A stretch of 64,000 bases of DNA from Flavobacterium fontis (GTDB taxonomy: Bacteria > Bacteroidota > Bacteroidia > Flavobacteriales > Flavobacteriaceae). Location of the stretch: contig NZ_FQVQ01000001.1 of assembly GCF_900129405.1 (NCBI RefSeq), positions 248,001 through 312,000 of the forward strand, written 5' to 3'. The position numbers were made by a program, and so were the translations under genes. Of the stretch, positions 17,694 through 26,494 are shown piece by piece. Positions within the stretch are counted from its first letter, which is position 1. Every line of letters starts with the position of its first letter. The notes under the pieces are model-generated. The model did not search any database, was not told the origin of the DNA, and saw only the letters and a list, made by a program, of their open reading frames with translations.

Positions 17694-17828
17694 ATGGAAG
17701 TTCGTTTTACCACCAAAGAAGAAAGCAATGCTCGTCGACAAGCGGATTTTTTGAAGCTTTCCAAAACGGAGCGCGTACTAGCATTTTTTGCCTTGTGTAG
17801 ACGAATGAAATCCTTCCCCGTAAAATAA
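17694..17828 (+). CDS. Small conserved-looking protein (44 aa)
   Basis: A short open frame starting ATGGAAGTTCG five bases after the DUF4286 stop and ending at a TAA, 47 bases before rsmA. The product begins MEVRFTTKEESNARRQ, contains the segment LSKTERVLAFFALCRRM and ends KSFPVK. The composition (amphipathic helix, basic C-terminus) looks coding rather than random, and I recall a similar short gene at this place in related genomes. It is too short for most gene finders. Its function is unknown. Confidence 0.55.
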   Translation: MEVRFTTKEESNARRQADFLKLSKTERVLAFFALCRRMKSFPVK

Positions 17829-17875
17829 AATTCCTCCCCAAAAAAGGACAACTTTTTTAATCATAATTTCTTCTC

Positions 17876-18655
17876 ATGAACCAAGTTAGAGCCAAAAAAC
17901 ATTTAGGGCAACATTTTTTAACCGACGAAACGATTGCCCGTCGTATTGGCGATACCTTGACGTTGGAAGGCTATGATACGGTACTAGAAATCGGACCTGG
18001 AATGGGGGTGTTGACCAAGTATTTGTTGGAAAAAGATATCGATACCCATGTGGTCGAAATTGATACCGAATCTGTAGCGTATTTGGAACAACATTATCCC
18101 AAATTGCATGGAAAAATTCTATCCAAAGACTTTTTAAAGCACGATTTTTATACCGAGTTTGAAGGAAAGCCTTTTGCCATAACGGGCAATTTCCCCTACA
18201 ATATTTCGACACAAATTGTTTTTAAAATGCTCGAAATGCGCGATCGAGTGCCTGAATTCTCAGGGATGTTTCAAAAAGAAGTGGCCGAACGGATTTGTGA
18301 AAAAAAAGGGAGTAAAACCTATGGTATTCTCTCGGTTTTGGTTCAAGCGTTTTATGAGGCCGAATACTTATTTACCGTTGGTGAACACGTGTTCAATCCG
18401 CCGCCCAAAGTCAAATCGGGGGTCTTGCGTTTGGTACGAAAATCCGATTATCGTCTAGCCTGTAATGAGAAAATGCTCTTCAATGTGGTAAAAACTGCCT
18501 TTAATCAACGCAGAAAAACGCTACGAAACAGTTTAAAATCCTTAAATTTGCCCGATCCTTTACGGGAAGATGCGGTATTTGATCTTCGTCCAGAACAATT
18601 GTCCACCGAAGATTTTATTGCATTGACCCAAAAAATCGAGGCATATGCAGTTTAA
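17876..18655 (+). CDS. rsmA: 16S rRNA dimethyladenosine transferase RsmA/KsgA (259 aa)
   Basis: Dimethylates the two adjacent adenosines near the 3' end of 16S rRNA during late small-subunit assembly, using S-adenosylmethionine. The N-terminus has the RNA-binding signature [11 protein letters not shown]. The SAM site EIGPGMG lies at residues 38-44. The catalytic motif NFPYN starts at N105. The C-terminal part has [12 protein letters not shown]. Length is normal. Its end overlaps the mgtE start by 11 bases, so the two are coupled. Confidence 0.97.
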   Translation: MNQVRAKKHLGQHFLTDETIARRIGDTLTLEGYDTVLEIGPGMGVLTKYLLEKDIDTHVVEIDTESVAYLEQHYPKLHGKILSKDFLKHDFYTEFEGKPFAITGNFPYNISTQIVFKMLEMRDRVPEFSGMFQKEVAERICEKKGSKTYGILSVLVQAFYEAEYLFTVGEHVFNPPPKVKSGVLRLVRKSDYRLACNEKMLFNVVKTAFNQRRKTLRNSLKSLNLPDPLREDAVFDLRPEQLSTEDFIALTQKIEAYAV

Positions 18656-19997
18656 AATCAGTAAAGAGTTACTGGATCAAATCAATAATTTGATTCTGCA
18701 CAATAAGGAGCGTGAGTTACACGACCTCCTTAGCGAACTGCATTATGCCGATATCGCCGAGATCATGGAAGAACTCGACGATACCCAAGCATCCTACATC
18801 TTTAGCATTCTCGATTCTGAAAAAACAGCCGATGTGCTGATGGAAATCGATGAAGAACTTCGCGAAAAGATTCTCAAACGCATGTCGGCGAAAGAAATTG
18901 CCGAAGAAATTGACGAACTCGATACCGATGATGCGGCCGATATTATTGCCGAACTTCCGCAAAGCAAAAAAGAGGAGGTAATCTCTGAGCTTGAAGACGT
19001 TGAACATGCCAAAGACATTGTCGATTTGTTGCGCTACGACGAAGATACGGCCGGAGGTTTGATGGGGAAAGAGTTGGTTAAAGTCAATGAAAATTGGAAC
19101 GTACTGACCTGCGTCAAAGAAATGCGCTTACAAGCCGAAAACGTCACCCGCGTTCATTCGATTTATGTGGTCGATGATGACAATCGGTTGAAAGGACGCT
19201 TATCGTTGAAAGATTTATTGACTACCTCTACGAAAACGCCCATCAGTGAGGTATACATCAAAAAAGTAGATTACGTTCGTGTGAACACTTCCAATACCGA
19301 GGTGGCCCGAATCATGCAGAAATACGACTTGGAAGCCATTCCCGTTGTGGATGAAATGGGACGCTTGGTAGGGCGTATCACCATTGATGATATCGTCGAC
19401 GTGATTAAAGAAGAAGCTGATAAAGATTACCAGTTGGCGGCGGGGATCTCGCAAGACGTCGAGGCAGATGACAGCATTCTGGATTTGACCCGCGCGCGCT
19501 TACCTTGGTTAGTTTTGGCTTTGTTCGGCGGTTTTATCTCTGTAGAAATGCTGAGTTTGTTTGAAGGCGCCATGAAAGAACATTACAAATTATTCTTTTT
19601 TACCCCCTTGATTGCAGCGATGGCGGGAAATGTAGGCGTACAATCTTCGGCGATTATCGTTCAAGGTTTGGCCAATCAATCCATCAGTGGTTCTATTTTA
19701 AATCGCCTCCTTAAAGAAATTTCCCTCAGTTTGCTCAACGGCATAATCCTAGCGTCGATTTTGTTTTTGGGCAGTCATTTTCTTTTGGGCGTTGAGGTGA
19801 AAATTGGGGTAATTGTTACCATCGCGTTAGTTTCAGTGATTATCACTGCTTCGCTTATTGGAACCTCTATTCCGTTAATTTTGGATAAGTTTGGGATCGA
19901 CCCAGCGTTAGCAACGGGCCCGTTTATCACCACGAGCAATGATATTTGCGGGATTTTGATTTACTTTTCCATTGCCCGAATGATTTTGGGCTTCTAG
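18645..19997 (+). CDS. mgtE: Magnesium transporter MgtE (450 aa)
   Basis: An inner-membrane Mg2+ channel gated by cytosolic magnesium. The order of domains is complete: an N-terminal superhelical domain (about residues 25-125, rich in acidic pairs), two CBS domains (about 130-255) and a five-helix membrane domain (about 285-450) containing [17 protein letters not shown] and the pore-type motif [21 protein letters not shown]. It overlaps rsmA by 11 bases, a pairing I recall from other Bacteroidetes. Confidence 0.96.
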   Translation: MQFKISKELLDQINNLILHNKERELHDLLSELHYADIAEIMEELDDTQASYIFSILDSEKTADVLMEIDEELREKILKRMSAKEIAEEIDELDTDDAADIIAELPQSKKEEVISELEDVEHAKDIVDLLRYDEDTAGGLMGKELVKVNENWNVLTCVKEMRLQAENVTRVHSIYVVDDDNRLKGRLSLKDLLTTSTKTPISEVYIKKVDYVRVNTSNTEVARIMQKYDLEAIPVVDEMGRLVGRITIDDIVDVIKEEADKDYQLAAGISQDVEADDSILDLTRARLPWLVLALFGGFISVEMLSLFEGAMKEHYKLFFFTPLIAAMAGNVGVQSSAIIVQGLANQSISGSILNRLLKEISLSLLNGIILASILFLGSHFLLGVEVKIGVIVTIALVSVIITASLIGTSIPLILDKFGIDPALATGPFITTSNDICGILIYFSIARMILGF

Positions 19998-20044
19998 TTC
20001 GGTTTCCCTTTTCATATCTTTGTTTCTCACCAATCGCATTTGTT

Positions 20045-21415
20045 TTGAAGACCAACGCCATTCGCATCCTTCATTTAGATACCAACCATCCGTTGCTTTG
20101 GGCGCAATTGGAGGCTGCTGGATTTACCAACGAAGCCGATTATACTTCCGATAAAGCTGCCGTTGAGGCCAAGATTAATCAGTATCATGGGATTGTCATC
20201 CGTAGTCGGTTTAACATTGATGTGCAGTTTCTCGAGGCGGCTACCCAGTTGCAGTTTATTGCGCGTGTAGGGGCAGGTTTGGAGAGTATTGATGTTGAAT
20301 ATGCCACACAAAAAGGAGTGCAATTAATCGCAGCCCCCGAAGGCAATCGCAACGCAGTAGGCGAACAAGCCCTAGGCATGCTGTTGTCGCTCATGAATAA
20401 GTTAAATCGTGCCGATCGTATGGTCCGTCAAGGCCAATGGGTGCGCGAGGGTAATCGAGGGTATGAGTTGGAAGGAAAAACCGTAGGAATCATAGGCTAC
20501 GGTAATATGGGAAAATCTTTCGCTCAAAAATTACGCGGCTTTGAAGTGAATGTCCTTTGCTATGATATTCAAGAAAATGTGGGTGATGCTTGCGCACGAC
20601 AGGTTGATTTAGCGACACTGCAAGCCGAGGCCGATGTAGTAAGCTTACACATCCCCTGGACACCTGAGACCCACAAAATGGTCAACCGCGAATTTATACA
20701 AGCCTTTACCAAACCCTTTTGGTTGATCAATACCTCCAGAGGAAAAAATGTGGATACGGCCGATTTGGTTGAAGCCTTGCAAGAAGGAAAAGTGTTAGGC
20801 GCTGGATTGGATGTATTGGAATATGAAAAATTATCCTTTGAAAGCTTGTTTACCGACCACCGACCCGAAGCGTTGCAGTATTTATTGGATTCCGAAAATG
20901 TGTTGTTAACCCCACATATTGCAGGATGGACGTATGAAAGTCATGAGAAATTAGCCCAAACCATTGTCGATAAAATCAAGCAGCAGTACGGTCTATTCAT
21001 CCCCCATAAAAGTGCGCCCAATAAAGAGGCCAGTGTAACGGGTATAGGAGGGATATTTTTTAAATCAAAAGACCCAAAAGCGCTGAAATCCTGGTATGCC
21101 ACGCATTTAGGGATTCCAGTAGACGACTATGGGTGGTCGTTTTGGTGGAAAGATGCTCAAGGAAACGATGCCATGACCCAATGGGCTCCATTTGAGGCAA
21201 GCACCCGTTATTTTGAACCCAGTGATAAAGAATTTATGCTCAATTTTCGCGTGCATCACTTGAAGCCATTACTCACCGAATTAGCCGCACAAGGCGTTAC
21301 TATTATTGGGAATCCAGAAACCTATGACTATGGAACCTTTGCCTGGATTTTGGATCCCGAGGGGCATAAGATTGAACTTTGGGAGCCAATCGATGCGGCA
21401 TTTCAAGAAAAATAG
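20045..21415 (+). CDS. 2-hydroxyacid dehydrogenase fused to a VOC domain (456 aa)
   Basis: Residues 1-320 are an NAD-dependent D-2-hydroxyacid dehydrogenase of the SerA-like group: Rossmann motif GYGNMG from G151, substrate arginine R232 in NTSRGK, and catalytic H291 in TPHIAGW. Residues about 333-452 form a VOC (glyoxalase/bleomycin-resistance fold) domain, from GIGGIFFKSKDP to GHKIELWEP. The reading frame is open upstream to 19946 within mgtE, but similarity to the family begins at the TTG codon at 20045 (MKTNAIRILHLDTNHPLL), which is taken as the start. In related genomes the two parts are, as far as I recall, separate proteins. The VOC metal ligands seem incomplete. The substrate is unknown. 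Confidence 0.85.
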   Translation: MKTNAIRILHLDTNHPLLWAQLEAAGFTNEADYTSDKAAVEAKINQYHGIVIRSRFNIDVQFLEAATQLQFIARVGAGLESIDVEYATQKGVQLIAAPEGNRNAVGEQALGMLLSLMNKLNRADRMVRQGQWVREGNRGYELEGKTVGIIGYGNMGKSFAQKLRGFEVNVLCYDIQENVGDACARQVDLATLQAEADVVSLHIPWTPETHKMVNREFIQAFTKPFWLINTSRGKNVDTADLVEALQEGKVLGAGLDVLEYEKLSFESLFTDHRPEALQYLLDSENVLLTPHIAGWTYESHEKLAQTIVDKIKQQYGLFIPHKSAPNKEASVTGIGGIFFKSKDPKALKSWYATHLGIPVDDYGWSFWWKDAQGNDAMTQWAPFEASTRYFEPSDKEFMLNFRVHHLKPLLTELAAQGVTIIGNPETYDYGTFAWILDPEGHKIELWEPIDAAFQEK

Positions 21416-21466
21416 TTATTTTTAAAACCTATAATTCAAAATCTAATCAACAAAAAAACAAAAATT

Positions 21467-21805
21467 ATGGATTCACAAAAAGTAGACATGTTCATGATGG
21501 CCAATTCAAAATTCTTTGAAGCCCATCACTTACCCGCCATTCGCGAGCGTTTGTTAAGTTTGGATGAAACTAAATGGGGAATGGTGCAAACCACACAATA
21601 TAAAGATCCAACCACCAGTTTAATTATTTCATTGTTGGCAGGTGGATTAGGAATCGACCGCTTTTATGTAGGCGATACGGGATTAGGGATTGCAAAATTA
21701 CTTACCTGTGGTGGGTTAGGTATTTGGAATATCGTAGACTGGTTTTTGATCATGGGAGTCACTCGTGAGAAAAACATGGAAAATTTCCAAAACGCGATTT
21801 ACTAA
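21467..21805 (+). CDS. TM2 domain-containing membrane protein (112 aa)
   Basis: A short N-terminal cytosolic part (about 55 residues) is followed by a TM2 domain: two hydrophobic segments with the marks GIDRFYVGDTGLGIAKLLTCGGLGIWNIVDWFLI. Such proteins are small inner-membrane proteins of unknown function and often sit beside DUF2752 and DUF4870 genes, as here. It is the first of four consecutive membrane or protease genes on the plus strand. Confidence 0.88.
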   Translation: MDSQKVDMFMMANSKFFEAHHLPAIRERLLSLDETKWGMVQTTQYKDPTTSLIISLLAGGLGIDRFYVGDTGLGIAKLLTCGGLGIWNIVDWFLIMGVTREKNMENFQNAIY

Positions 21806-21821
21806 TACGTACTGAAAAGTT

Positions 21822-22226
21822 ATGACCCGAAACCGGCTATACACTTGGGTGTTACTGCTCTCCGTTTCGGGTTTTTTGTATCTAGTTTACGCACTTTTTG
21901 GCCCTTCGGATGCCCCAATTCATGTTTGTATTTTTAAAAACATAACTGGCTATCCGTGCCCCTCTTGTGGGACTACGCGGTCACTAATTGCGCTGTTTCA
22001 CGGTAATTTTGCGGAAGCGATTTACAAAAATCCCTTGGGCTATGTGATGGCTTTGGTTATTCTTACCGTTCCTCTTTGGGTGCTCCGTGATGTGCTCACT
22101 CAAAAAGCTGATTTTTTTATTTTTTATGGCAAAATTGAAGCTTTTTTTACCCAGCGTATTCCTATGCTCCTGGGAATTGGCTTAATTTTTGCCTTGTGGA
22201 TGTGGAATATTTATAAAGCATTATGA
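21822..22226 (+). CDS. DUF2752 domain membrane protein (134 aa)
   Basis: Three hydrophobic segments surround the characteristic motif CPSCGTTRSLIALFHG with its paired cysteines and TR dipeptide. The family is common beside TM2 proteins in Bacteroidetes, and its role is unknown. The stop overlaps the start of the next gene (ATGA), indicating coupling. Confidence 0.88.
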   Translation: MTRNRLYTWVLLLSVSGFLYLVYALFGPSDAPIHVCIFKNITGYPCPSCGTTRSLIALFHGNFAEAIYKNPLGYVMALVILTVPLWVLRDVLTQKADFFIFYGKIEAFFTQRIPMLLGIGLIFALWMWNIYKAL

Positions 22227-22666
22227 TACAAACCGTTCAATTTCCCTACAAACCTTCTGAGCACGAGGCTGAAAAGGCTTCCAACAGTTATTTGATGTCT
22301 CTGGTTGCTTTGGTCGCCGGACTACCGCTGCCCATCATCAATTTAATTGCCACATTTTTCTTTTACATTGCCAATCGAAAAGGCACTTATTATGTGCGTT
22401 GGCATTGCACGCAGGCGTTATTTTCGCAAGCGGCGTTATTGTGTATGAATAGTTTTGGATTCTGGTGGACCATCGACATTATTTTTTATAATCATCCGGT
22501 GAGTAGTACCTATTTTGCCTATTTATTTACGGTAATTATTTTCAATATCACCGAGTTTATTTCAACCATTTACTTGGCGGTCAACACCCGAAAAGGAAAG
22601 CATATCGAATTGTGGTTTTTTGGCCCTTTAACCAATTTAATCTGTAAACCCGATGGCACAAAATAA
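22223..22666 (+). CDS. DUF4870-like membrane protein (147 aa)
   Basis: Three or four membrane segments with a central YYVRWHCTQALF region that matches the water/lipid-facing VRxHaxQAL pattern of DUF4870-type proteins. It overlaps the DUF2752 gene by 4 bases and the M48 protease gene by 14, so the three form a tight operon. The function of the family is not established. Confidence 0.75.
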   Translation: MIQTVQFPYKPSEHEAEKASNSYLMSLVALVAGLPLPIINLIATFFFYIANRKGTYYVRWHCTQALFSQAALLCMNSFGFWWTIDIIFYNHPVSSTYFAYLFTVIIFNITEFISTIYLAVNTRKGKHIELWFFGPLTNLICKPDGTK

Positions 22667-23453
22667 AGTTATTTTACAAGGCGTTGTTTTACTCGCACTC
22701 TTTTTTGGTCTCTTTTTTGGCTTGCGTCAAATCGATTTTGTCAAGGTTTTTCATATTCGACAAACGCAATTGAATACCGCATCAAAGTTGGGCGACTTAC
22801 TTTGGGAACAGGTCGAAGAAACCGAAGTTATCATTCATAACGATACGCTTCAAAAGACCTTGGATTCATTGATGCAACCCCTATTGGAAGCCAATGATAT
22901 TCCGAAGGATTCCATTCGTTTGCATTTGATTGAAAACGATGCTGTAAATGCATTTGCCATGCCCAACAACCATTTGGTGGTGTATACGGGTTTAATTAAA
23001 GCCTGTACCAAACAAGAGTCGGTGCAAGGCGTATTGGCGCACGAAGTAGCGCACATTCGTAAGAATCATGTGATGCAAAAGTTGTCAAAAGAAATCGGAT
23101 TGAGTGTGTTGCTAGGTGCCACGGGAAATAATGGCGCACTCATTCGTGAAATCATCAAAACCTTATCCTCTACGGCCTATGATCGCGCTCTGGAAAAAGA
23201 AGCCGATTTGACCGCCGTAGATTATATGATGAAGGCAAAGATTAATCCGCAACCTTTGGCTGATTTTATGTACCAGTTAGCCCAAGAACGCTCTCTTCCC
23301 GACGGTTTTGGTTGGATTTCAACCCACCCCGAGTCGGAAGATCGTGCCGCTTACATCCTCGATTATGTGAAAGGAAAAAAACTAGGCAATCGCCAGGTGC
23401 TTAAACCCAACGATTGGGAAGCATTCAAACGACAAATCGAAGAAAATCATTAA
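22653..23453 (+). CDS. M48 family metalloprotease (266 aa)
   Basis: A membrane-anchored or periplasmic zinc protease. One N-terminal hydrophobic segment (about residues 7-24) acts as anchor or signal. The zinc motif HEVAH starts at H130 (E131, H134), and a downstream EKEADLTAVDYM provides the third ligand. It has one N-terminal anchor rather than the several helices of HtpX, and resembles the Oma1/BepA-like branch without the TPR part. It may act in envelope quality control. It is the last gene of the operon and ends at a strong terminator. Confidence 0.92.
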   Translation: MAQNKVILQGVVLLALFFGLFFGLRQIDFVKVFHIRQTQLNTASKLGDLLWEQVEETEVIIHNDTLQKTLDSLMQPLLEANDIPKDSIRLHLIENDAVNAFAMPNNHLVVYTGLIKACTKQESVQGVLAHEVAHIRKNHVMQKLSKEIGLSVLLGATGNNGALIREIIKTLSSTAYDRALEKEADLTAVDYMMKAKINPQPLADFMYQLAQERSLPDGFGWISTHPESEDRAAYILDYVKGKKLGNRQVLKPNDWEAFKRQIEENH

Positions 23454-23457
23454 AAAA

Positions 23458-23488
23458 AATACCTGACTTTTTGGTCAGGTATTTTTGT
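23458..23488. terminator. Bidirectional terminator between convergent genes
   Basis: Ten-bp stem AATACCTGAC/GTCAGGTATT with a six-base T-rich loop, flanked by an A-run and a T-run. It serves the M48 gene on the plus strand and the aldo/keto reductase gene on the minus strand. Confidence 0.88.
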
Positions 23489-23490
23489 AT

Positions 23491-24534
23491 TTAAGGCGCG
23501 GGATTCGGATGCCGTTCTTGAATTTTTTCAATTTCACCGCATAGTTCTTTCGACAACACCACCGAAAAAGCCGCGAGGTTTTCTTCCAACTGACGGACAC
23601 TTGTCGCACCGATAATGGTTGAGGTTACAAACTGTTGTTGATGCGTAAAAGCAAGTGCCATTTGTGTGAGTGTTAACCCCTGTTTTTCGGCCAATTCTTT
23701 ATACAAACGCGTAGCTGTAAAACAGTTTTCGTTGGTATATCGTGTAAAATTGGGGAACAATTTCATCCGCGATTGGTCGGGATAACCGTTAAGGTATTTG
23801 CCCGTTAGAAATCCAAAGGCCAAGGGTGAATACGCCAACAAGCCGACTCCTTCACGGTAGCATAATTCGCTCAACCCCACTTCATACAGGCGATTAAGTA
23901 ACGAATAGGGATTTTGAATGGTGACAATGCGCGGCAATCCATGGCGCTCACTTTCTTGCAAAAAGCGAACGACGCCAAAAGGATTTTCATTCGAAACACC
24001 AATATGTTTGATTTTACCATCTTTAATCAGACCGTCAAAAACCTGTAGAACTTCTAGCGTACTGTCGTGCCATTGGGTATCAAATTCGGTCAATCCCCGT
24101 TTGCCAAACATATTCATAATCCGCTCAGGCCAATGCAATTGATACAGGTCAATGTAGTCGGTTTGTAGGTTCTTCAAACTTAAATCAACCGCTTCATGCA
24201 GACTCTTTTTGGAAAAATCTAAGGGTTGCCGAATGTATTCCATCCCGCGATTGGGTCCGGCGATTTTGGTGGCAAGGACCAACTTTTCCCGTTCACTCGC
24301 TCCAATTTTCTTAATCCATGTCCCAATAAAGCGTTCCGTACTGCCAAAAATTTGCGCATTTCCACCAATAGGATACATTTCGGCTGTATCAATAAAGTTA
24401 ATTCCATTGGCGATAGCACAATCCAACTGACTGTGGGCTTCCGCTTCTGTATTTTGATTGCCAAAAGTCATGGTGCCGAGGCAAACGGTGCTCACCTCAA
24501 GCTCAGTATGGGGTAGATGGGTGTAGGTCATCAT
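23491..24534 (-). CDS. tas: Aldo/keto reductase, Tas-like (347 aa)
   Basis: An NADPH-dependent oxidoreductase with a (beta/alpha)8 barrel. Visible family marks are LEVSTVCLGTMTFG, DTAEMYP (catalytic Tyr), TKIAGPNRG (Lys region), YQLHWPE (His) and IQNPYSLLNR near the middle. Length and these segments match the Escherichia coli Tas protein closely. The natural substrate of Tas is not known. Two ATG codons stand together at the start, and either may be used. The start lies 5 bases after the OmpA-like gene ends, so xth, the OmpA gene and tas probably form one minus-strand unit. Confidence 0.92.
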   Translation of the reverse strand: MMTYTHLPHTELEVSTVCLGTMTFGNQNTEAEAHSQLDCAIANGINFIDTAEMYPIGGNAQIFGSTERFIGTWIKKIGASEREKLVLATKIAGPNRGMEYIRQPLDFSKKSLHEAVDLSLKNLQTDYIDLYQLHWPERIMNMFGKRGLTEFDTQWHDSTLEVLQVFDGLIKDGKIKHIGVSNENPFGVVRFLQESERHGLPRIVTIQNPYSLLNRLYEVGLSELCYREGVGLLAYSPLAFGFLTGKYLNGYPDQSRMKLFPNFTRYTNENCFTATRLYKELAEKQGLTLTQMALAFTHQQQFVTSTIIGATSVRQLEENLAAFSVVLSKELCGEIEKIQERHPNPAP

Positions 24535-24539
24535 GGTTA

Positions 24540-25511
24540 TTATAATTCTTCCAACATTTTGGAGATTTCATCCAATTTTGGGGTCAGGATGATTTCAATA
24601 CGTCGGTTTTTCGCTTTTCCTTCAGCGGTGGTATTGGGTTGCAAAGGCGCGTATTCCCCACGTCCTGCAGCGGTTAAGTTTTGACGGTTAATGTCCTTAT
24701 TTTCCGAAAGAATATTGACAATCGCGGTGGCACGTTTGGTCGATAAGTCCCAATTACTTTCGATGCCGCCGCCAATGTTTCCTAAGATTTTATCATCATC
24801 GGTATGTCCTTCAATTAATACCGAAATTTCAGGGTTTTGGGCCAAAACTTTACCCAATTCGACTACGGCTTTTTTTCCTTCAACACCGACAGCCCAGCTT
24901 CCGGTTTGGAACAATAATTTGTTTTCCATCGAAACGTATACTTTTCCGTTTTTCTGTTCAATGGTCAATCCTTTTCCTTCAAAAGCATTTAAGGCACGAG
25001 AAAGGTTGTCTTTCAAACGTTTCATATTGGCATCTTTAGCCGCAATGTAAGCTTCCAATTCGTTGAGTCGTTTGGAGCTGGCTTCCAATTCGCCCCGTAA
25101 TTTATTCAAACGTTCTTGCTCAGCAGCCATGGCTTTTTCTTTGGCTTCCAATTGCGCCAACAGCTCACGATTTTTGTTGATGTTGTTGCTCAAAGCTTCA
25201 TTGCTGTCTTTTTCCAAGGCCGAATAAGCCGCTTGTAAATTCTTTAGGCTTTTTTCAGAAGCGCTGAGTTCGGTTTGAAGTTTATCGCGATCTGCTTTCA
25301 GTTTGTCATACTCTGCTTTCAGTTTGGCCGCATCGGTTTCTAACTGTCCCTTCGCTTTTTGTAACTTTTCATTTTCATCTGAAATCTGACGATTTTCTTT
25401 TTTCAAATCGGCGTATTTGCTCTCCAACTCGTTATAAATTTTCTTAGAGACACATGAGGTAGTTAAGGCCACCAAGGTAAAACCTAAAAACACTTTTTTT
25501 ATCATAATCAT
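24540..25511 (-). CDS. OmpA-family lipoprotein with coiled coil (323 aa)
   Basis: An outer-membrane lipoprotein tethered to peptidoglycan. A lipobox ends at C20 (TTSC). A long charged coiled coil covers about residues 25-170 (EKLQKAKGQLETDAAKLKA-type heptads). The C-terminal OmpA domain (about 200-315) has IEGHTDDDK, NWDLSTKRATAIVNIL and KAKNRRIEI, the peptidoglycan-binding signature. An alternative start at the third residue is possible. It starts 5 bases after xth. Confidence 0.92.
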   Translation of the reverse strand: MIMIKKVFLGFTLVALTTSCVSKKIYNELESKYADLKKENRQISDENEKLQKAKGQLETDAAKLKAEYDKLKADRDKLQTELSASEKSLKNLQAAYSALEKDSNEALSNNINKNRELLAQLEAKEKAMAAEQERLNKLRGELEASSKRLNELEAYIAAKDANMKRLKDNLSRALNAFEGKGLTIEQKNGKVYVSMENKLLFQTGSWAVGVEGKKAVVELGKVLAQNPEISVLIEGHTDDDKILGNIGGGIESNWDLSTKRATAIVNILSENKDINRQNLTAAGRGEYAPLQPNTTAEGKAKNRRIEIILTPKLDEISKMLEEL

Positions 25512-25515
25512 TTAT

Positions 25516-26292
25516 TTATGGGGTTTGTTTGTGTTCAATTTCGACAACAATAGGACAGTGGTCTGAATGTTTCGCTTCGGGTAAAATTACAGCCCGTTGT
25601 AAGCGGTCACGCAACGATTCACTGACCAAGTTGTAATCAATGCGCCACCCTTTATTGTTATTGCGGGCATTGGCGCGGTAACTCCACCAACTATATTGAT
25701 GCGGTTCTTTGTTAAAATGACGGAAACTATCGATAAATCCCGACTTCATAAAGGCATCCAACCAAGCGCGTTCTTCGGGCAAAAATCCAGAAACCGTGGC
25801 ATTGCGAATCGGATCATGGATATCGATGGCTTGGTGACAAATGTTGTAATCCCCACCAATCACCAAGTTGGGAACGGTTTGTTTGAGCGTATTGATATAG
25901 GCTTGGAAATCGTCCATGTATTTGAACTTATGGTCCAAGCGTTCGCTATTGGTTCCCGAAGGAAGATACAAACTCATTATCGAAAGATCACCAAAATCGG
26001 CACGAAGGTTACGTCCTTCAAAATCCATGTGCGCAATACCTGTCCCATACACGACATTGTCGGGTTTACTTTTGGATAAAATCGCTACTCCGCTGTAGCC
26101 CTTTTTTTGTGCTGGAAAATAGTATTGATAGGGATAACCTGCCGCTGTAATGGCATCGGTTGGAATTTGATCCTCAGTAGCTTTAATCTCCTGAAGGCAA
26201 ATTACATCAGGGTTGGCGTGTTGCAACCAATCAAGAAATCCTTTGGTGATAGCCGCTCGAATTCCATTGACATTGTAAGAGATAATTTTCAT
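25516..26292 (-). CDS. xth: Exodeoxyribonuclease III (258 aa)
   Basis: An AP endonuclease and 3'-5' exonuclease in base excision repair. All expected motifs of the exonuclease III/APE1 fold are seen: SYNVNGIRAA at the start, CLQEIKAT (metal Glu), GGDYNICH (catalytic Asp-Asn), WRIDYNLVS and the terminal SDHCPIVVEIE. It is a first gene: the divergent acyltransferase gene lies about 200 bases away on the other strand, and the OmpA-like gene follows closely. Confidence 0.95.
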   Translation of the reverse strand: MKIISYNVNGIRAAITKGFLDWLQHANPDVICLQEIKATEDQIPTDAITAAGYPYQYYFPAQKKGYSGVAILSKSKPDNVVYGTGIAHMDFEGRNLRADFGDLSIMSLYLPSGTNSERLDHKFKYMDDFQAYINTLKQTVPNLVIGGDYNICHQAIDIHDPIRNATVSGFLPEERAWLDAFMKSGFIDSFRHFNKEPHQYSWWSYRANARNNNKGWRIDYNLVSESLRDRLQRAVILPEAKHSDHCPIVVEIEHKQTP

Positions 26293-26452
26293 GAATGGGT
26301 CAAAAATCGTTTAGGAAAGGCGTTCCTTTTGTACGTTGTTCAAAAATAGGTAATTCAAGGAAACTCTTTGAGCGATGTGGAAAAATTATAATAAATGTTT
26401 AACCTTTTTGGGGAAAAGGGGATTTTTTAAAATGGGGATTACGAAGAATTGT

Positions 26453-26460
26453 TATCTTTG
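26453..26460 (+). promoter_or_regulatory. Candidate -7 promoter box of the acyltransferase gene
   Basis: TATCTTTG fits the Bacteroidetes -7 consensus TAnnTTTG and lies 34 bases before the ATG. A clear TTG at the usual distance is missing. Confidence 0.5.
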
Positions 26461-26494
26461 TTTTTTTACAAAACAGATACAATAAAACAACTCC

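Noticed and set aside
19946-20044. ATG start of the dehydrogenase inside mgtE
   Set aside because: The extra 33 residues are unlike the family. The TTG at 20045 gives the normal N-terminus.
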